64,000 bases of DNA from Pseudomonas sp. HN11. GTDB lineage: Bacteria > Pseudomonadota > Gammaproteobacteria > Pseudomonadales > Pseudomonadaceae. Made by a program: the position numbers and the translations under genes. The DNA lies in NCBI RefSeq assembly GCF_021390155.1, contig NZ_CP089985.1:879001-943000 (forward strand). Reading direction: 5' to 3'. Positions 61,337 to 64,000 of the stretch are shown here, piece after piece; the first letter of the stretch is position 1; the number at the start of each line of letters is the position of its first letter. Under the pieces are notes generated by a model, which did not search any database, was not told the origin of the DNA, and saw nothing but the letters and a program-made list of their open reading frames with translations.

Positions 61337-61355
61337 ATACTTACACCTGAACGCT

Positions 61356-61727
61356 TCACTTGATGAATATCCTATGCGTTCCGGATTTGAGTTCGCCCCC
61401 TGATTCAGTGTCCATCCTGTAGCTGATCTCTGCCGACTTGCCTTTGAGTGTTGCGAGTTGCTCTTTAGGTATGACCCCTCCCAGGTCTGGTTTGATGAAC
61501 TCCTCTCCGGTGTTGAAATTGAAGTCGCCTGTCTGGGTACCACTGCTTTGCCAGAGAGGTTGCATTTCGCCGGCTTTGGTCAGGAGTACGTACAGGGTGT
61601 ATGTGGGTGCGATTGGCTGACCGCTTGGAACTGAAACTTTCAGGTCTTTGGCAGCATCGACGATTGTTTCGCCCGCCGCGGTTTTTGCCTGGGATTCAAG
61701 GACGGGAGGGTTATATTCTGTTGCCAT
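61356..61727 (-). CDS. Hypothetical 123-residue protein
   Basis: A soluble protein without signal peptide: ATEYNPPVLESQAKTAAGETIVDAAKDL, then a beta-type body (TYTLYVLLTKAGEMQPLWQSSGTQTGDFNF) ending SGGELKSGTHRIFIK. ATG 61727 has GAGGAG 7 bases upstream and is preferred over the upstream in-frame start at 61742. It lies 249 bases downstream of the phospholipase-like gene on the same strand, with a REP pair between. No family recognised; its end comes within 20 bases of the convergent regulator stop. Confidence 0.6.
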   Translation of the reverse strand: MATEYNPPVLESQAKTAAGETIVDAAKDLKVSVPSGQPIAPTYTLYVLLTKAGEMQPLWQSSGTQTGDFNFNTGEEFIKPDLGGVIPKEQLATLKGKSAEISYRMDTESGGELKSGTHRIFIK

Positions 61728-61898
61728 GGTAAGTCTCCTCAATTAACGAGAGACGCCACTGCACACTTCGGCGCAAGCCTGAACGGGCTCTAGAGTCTAG
61801 TTAGCGCCTGCAGCAACTGTGATGGATACTGTTAGAAATAACAGTCCCGATGAGCGGTCCCATGCCCAAAAATGCAGGTAAAGGGCAAACCGCGCTAA

Positions 61899-61966
61899 TG
61901 CAGGCGCCGGCTTGCCGGCGATAGCGTTCGTGAAATCGCCATGGCCGGCAAGCCGGCTCCTACAGT
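61899..61966. repeat. Inverted REP-like pair, GCCGGCTTGCCGGC type
   Basis: GGCGCCGGCTTGCCGGCGAT (from about 61903) and GCCATGGCCGGCAAGCCGGC followed by TCCTACAG are inverted copies of a second Pseudomonas REP family, around a short spacer. Confidence 0.8.
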
Positions 61967-61975
61967 TCAACGCTA

Positions 61976-63133
61976 TTAGCTCGCGGGTTGGTTTGGCTTG
62001 TAGTCCTTGAGCAGCAGGTACGTGCTCCACCCCCACCAATCGTTGGTCCAGTGCTTGTCGTTGAGGTCATTCACATCCATGCGGCGCAATACCTTATCCC
62101 CCTCCATCTTGAACAGCGGCGAAAAGTTATTCGCCGGGTTCTGGGCTGCATTCAGGTCCGGCACGTACAGCGGCGCCTTGAAGTTGGCCGGGGAGGGCGC
62201 GACACCGCTGATGAAGGTTTCGAAAATTTCATCTGCTGAAGCCTGTACCGCACGTTTGACCTGCACCCGATTGTCCGCGTCGATGTCGTCGAAGTAGCGT
62301 TTATCCCCGTACGCGTGCCATTGATCGCCCATGGCATTGCGCACCTTGAGCCCGAACTTGCTATCTTCGTCGTGCATGAAACGGCTGATCAGCGAGCCCA
62401 GCTCTCCCGGCGTCACCACCGCCGCCAACTGCTTGCGCGGGACTCGCAGATGGCCGGCGGAAAACAGGTCGGTCAAAAAGTGATCAGCAAAACTGTTCAT
62501 GGCATACGCCAGTTCCAGCGCCTGGTCGGTGCCGGTCTGGTGCGCCACGACAGCTTGTTGCAGCGCCGCTGTATGCCCCGCCAGATAGGCAGACAGCGCC
62601 CATTCACCGAAGTGGTCGGCGTTGTCCGCTGCCAGCTTCAGATAACGCCCCAACGGGATGAAAGCTGAAACCGCGCTGCCGCCACCGGTGATGCGGTTCC
62701 ATTCCTCGGACAACGTATCACCCAGTGCGTCGTAGGCTTCATGGGCTTGGTTGCCGTCCTTGATCGCCTGCTTGACCGCATTGATTTCCTTTTGCATCAC
62801 CGCGAGGATCTTGTGTGCTTCTTCCCGCGAGGCGGGCAGTACCGCAAGGCTGTTGAAGGCGGCGGTAAAGCGCTGAACGCGCTCGGCGGGGGAGGCGCCA
62901 TCGCTGATCGCTTGACCGGGGATGCCATAGAAGTCGCCGCCCAGGGCAATCACTTGGCCATAGGTCAGCGCCAGCCCATTGGGCAGGTGCAGCTCCACTT
63001 GGCGTGCGGGAATCGCCTGGGCATCTTTGACGAAACGCAACAGCGTGTCATCGCCGATAGCCGTGTGCTCACCCCCTTCGAAGCGCAGGGTAGGCGAGTT
63101 CTTTTCCGGTGCTACGAGTTCTAGACCTGACAT
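61976..63133 (-). CDS. Phospholipase C-like protein (zinc-dependent PLC family by motif)
   Basis: A 385-residue protein without an obvious signal peptide (SGLELVAPEKNSPTLRFEGGEHTAIGDDTLL). The centre has the histidine-rich pattern of zinc-dependent phospholipase C/S1-P1 nuclease-like folds: DHFGEWALSAYLAGHTAALQQAV near 172-194 and ELAYAMNSFADHFLTDLFSAGHLRVPR near 208-234, whose His/Asp/Glu could bind zinc. Related P. fluorescens proteins are annotated as phospholipases; activity is not proven here. AAGGAG lies 5 bases before ATG. With no signal, release would need another route. It interrupts the regulator-dehydratase pair. Confidence 0.65.
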   Translation of the reverse strand: MSGLELVAPEKNSPTLRFEGGEHTAIGDDTLLRFVKDAQAIPARQVELHLPNGLALTYGQVIALGGDFYGIPGQAISDGASPAERVQRFTAAFNSLAVLPASREEAHKILAVMQKEINAVKQAIKDGNQAHEAYDALGDTLSEEWNRITGGGSAVSAFIPLGRYLKLAADNADHFGEWALSAYLAGHTAALQQAVVAHQTGTDQALELAYAMNSFADHFLTDLFSAGHLRVPRKQLAAVVTPGELGSLISRFMHDEDSKFGLKVRNAMGDQWHAYGDKRYFDDIDADNRVQVKRAVQASADEIFETFISGVAPSPANFKAPLYVPDLNAAQNPANNFSPLFKMEGDKVLRRMDVNDLNDKHWTNDWWGWSTYLLLKDYKPNQPAS

Positions 63134-63271
63134 GTTAGCTCCTTGCTATGTCGTAGGAATCTTCCGTGATAACTGTATGTATATACAGCTAATGCGAGCA
63201 TAGAGGAAAAACTTCCTACGTCAAGAACGCCCATCTAAACGCGACTCAGGATGAAGTCTGATGAATTGCTG

Positions 63272-63310
63272 TTGACGAATCTTTTTATAGTTGTACGATG
63301 ACGTACGACA
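63272..63310 (+). promoter_or_regulatory. Promoter and GntR-type operator before the dehydratase gene
   Basis: TTGACG at 63272-63277 and TACGAT at 63294-63299 are 16 bases apart, a good sigma-70 pair. TTGTACGATGACGTACGACA at 63291-63310 overlaps the -10 and has a tandem GTACGA unit; TTGTACGA fits the TNGTNNNACNA pattern of FadR-type regulators only loosely. Probable binding site for the regulator at 60587-61336 (inference). Confidence 0.5.
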
Positions 63311-63367
63311 TCATCAAAACCAACAACAACCTTTCGATAGAAAGTCTTCGCCCAGGGTGTTCGAATA

Positions 63368-64000
63368 ATGAATCCACAAGAACTGAAGTCCATCCTTTCC
63401 CACGGTCTGCTGTCTTTCCCGGTGACCGATTTCAATGCCCAGGGTGACTTCCACCAGGCGGGCTACATCAAGCGCCTGGAATGGCTGGCCCCGTACGGCG
63501 CCACCGCCTTGTTCGCGGCCGGTGGCACCGGTGAGTTTTTCTCCCTCGCTGCCAGCGAATATTCCCAGGTGGTGAAAACCGCCGTTGATACCTGCGCCAC
63601 CAGCGTGCCGATCCTGGCCGGTGTCGGTGGTTCGACCCGTCAAGCCATCGAATACGCCCAGGAAGCCGAACGCCTCGGCGCCAAAGGCCTGTTGCTGTTG
63701 CCGCATTACCTCACCGAAGCCAGCCAGGACGGGGTTGCCGCCCACGTGGAAGCGGTGTGCAAGTCAGTCAAGATTGGCGTGGTGGTGTACAACCGCAACG
63801 TCTGCCGCCTGACCGCGCCGCTGCTGGAACGCCTGGCCGAGCGCTGCCCGAACCTGATCGGCTACAAGGATGGCCTGGGTGACATCGAGTTGATGGTGTC
63901 GATCCGCCATCGCCTCGGTGATCGTTTCAGCTACCTCGGTGGCCTGCCGACTGCAGAGGTCTACGCCGCTGCCTACAAGGCCCTGGGTGTGCCGGTGTAC
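63368..64000 (+). CDS. kdgD: 5-dehydro-4-deoxyglucarate dehydratase (3' end outside window)
   Basis: The first 211 codons of a dihydrodipicolinate-synthase-family enzyme; the gene continues beyond the window (family length about 303). KdgD dehydrates and decarboxylates 5-keto-4-deoxyglucarate to 2-oxoglutarate semialdehyde in glucarate/galactarate use. [15 protein letters not shown] near the start, [21 protein letters not shown] near 48-68 and the Schiff-base Lys in [15 protein letters not shown] near 180 match this subfamily. ATG 63368 follows a weak RBS. Regulation by the FadR-type gene upstream is probable. Confidence 0.9.
   Translation, partial: MNPQELKSILSHGLLSFPVTDFNAQGDFHQAGYIKRLEWLAPYGATALFAAGGTGEFFSLAASEYSQVVKTAVDTCATSVPILAGVGGSTRQAIEYAQEAERLGAKGLLLLPHYLTEASQDGVAAHVEAVCKSVKIGVVVYNRNVCRLTAPLLERLAERCPNLIGYKDGLGDIELMVSIRHRLGDRFSYLGGLPTAEVYAAAYKALGVPVY

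Overview
The window reads as a chromosomal segment of a fluorescent Pseudomonas (P. fluorescens group). The evidence is G+C-rich coding sequence, REP palindromes carrying the GTGGGAGCGGGC core typical of that group, and gene orders that, from memory, match Pseudomonas chromosomes: fruB-fruK-fruA; roxS-roxR beside a dppA..opdP-dppABCDF locus; zapG-hydrolase-trpS-zapE; rplM-rpsI-petABC-sspA-sspB. No tRNA, rRNA, CRISPR array, transposase or phage gene was seen.

Layout. 1-4227: 3' part of fruB, then fruK and fruA (fructose phosphotransferase uptake). 4336-5277: a LysR regulator on the minus strand. 5727-12591: an accessory cluster of six plus-strand genes (proline-dehydrogenase-like protein, threonine-aldolase-like PLP enzyme, ATP-grasp ligase, MFS exporter, class V aminotransferase-like enzyme, membrane diiron desaturase), four of them chained by start/stop overlaps or very short gaps. 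It looks like a small biosynthetic pathway for a modified amino acid or dipeptide and is the best candidate for an undescribed system here. 12682-18354: PhoD-type phosphatase, a PepSY/flavodoxin/FNR membrane reductase, and ornithine decarboxylase. 19000-20463: a secreted cysteine-rich protein in an A+T-rich island. 20509-23961: an OpuC-type compatible-solute ABC transporter. 24292-25875: prfC. 26133-27047: two small unknown genes.

27170-39772: a large minus-strand dipeptide-uptake locus with four family-5 binding proteins, an OprD-type porin and dppBCDF. 39879-43001: a 1040-residue toxin- or effector-like protein with no signal peptide, placed between the dpp locus and a SIMPL-domain gene, a junction that is closed in P. 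aeruginosa as I recall it. 44182-45997: roxS-roxR-type redox two-component system. 46109-55290: SbmA/BacA-like ABC protein, zapG, hydrolase, trpS, zapE, GlxA-type regulator, acyl-CoA dehydrogenase and aldo/keto reductase. 55539-60428: rplM-rpsI, petABC (cytochrome bc1), sspA-sspB. 60587-64000: a FadR-type regulator, two accessory minus-strand genes (one phospholipase-C-like), and the 5' part of a 5-dehydro-4-deoxyglucarate dehydratase gene with a promoter/operator-like site.

Core genes supply housekeeping functions (sugar and peptide uptake, respiration, translation). The accessory material sits at junctions between conserved blocks: the 5.7-12.6 kb cluster, the 19-20.5 kb secreted protein, the 26-27 kb small genes, the 40-43 kb large protein and the 61.4-63.1 kb pair. 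All identifications come from reading translated sequence; no database search was run.
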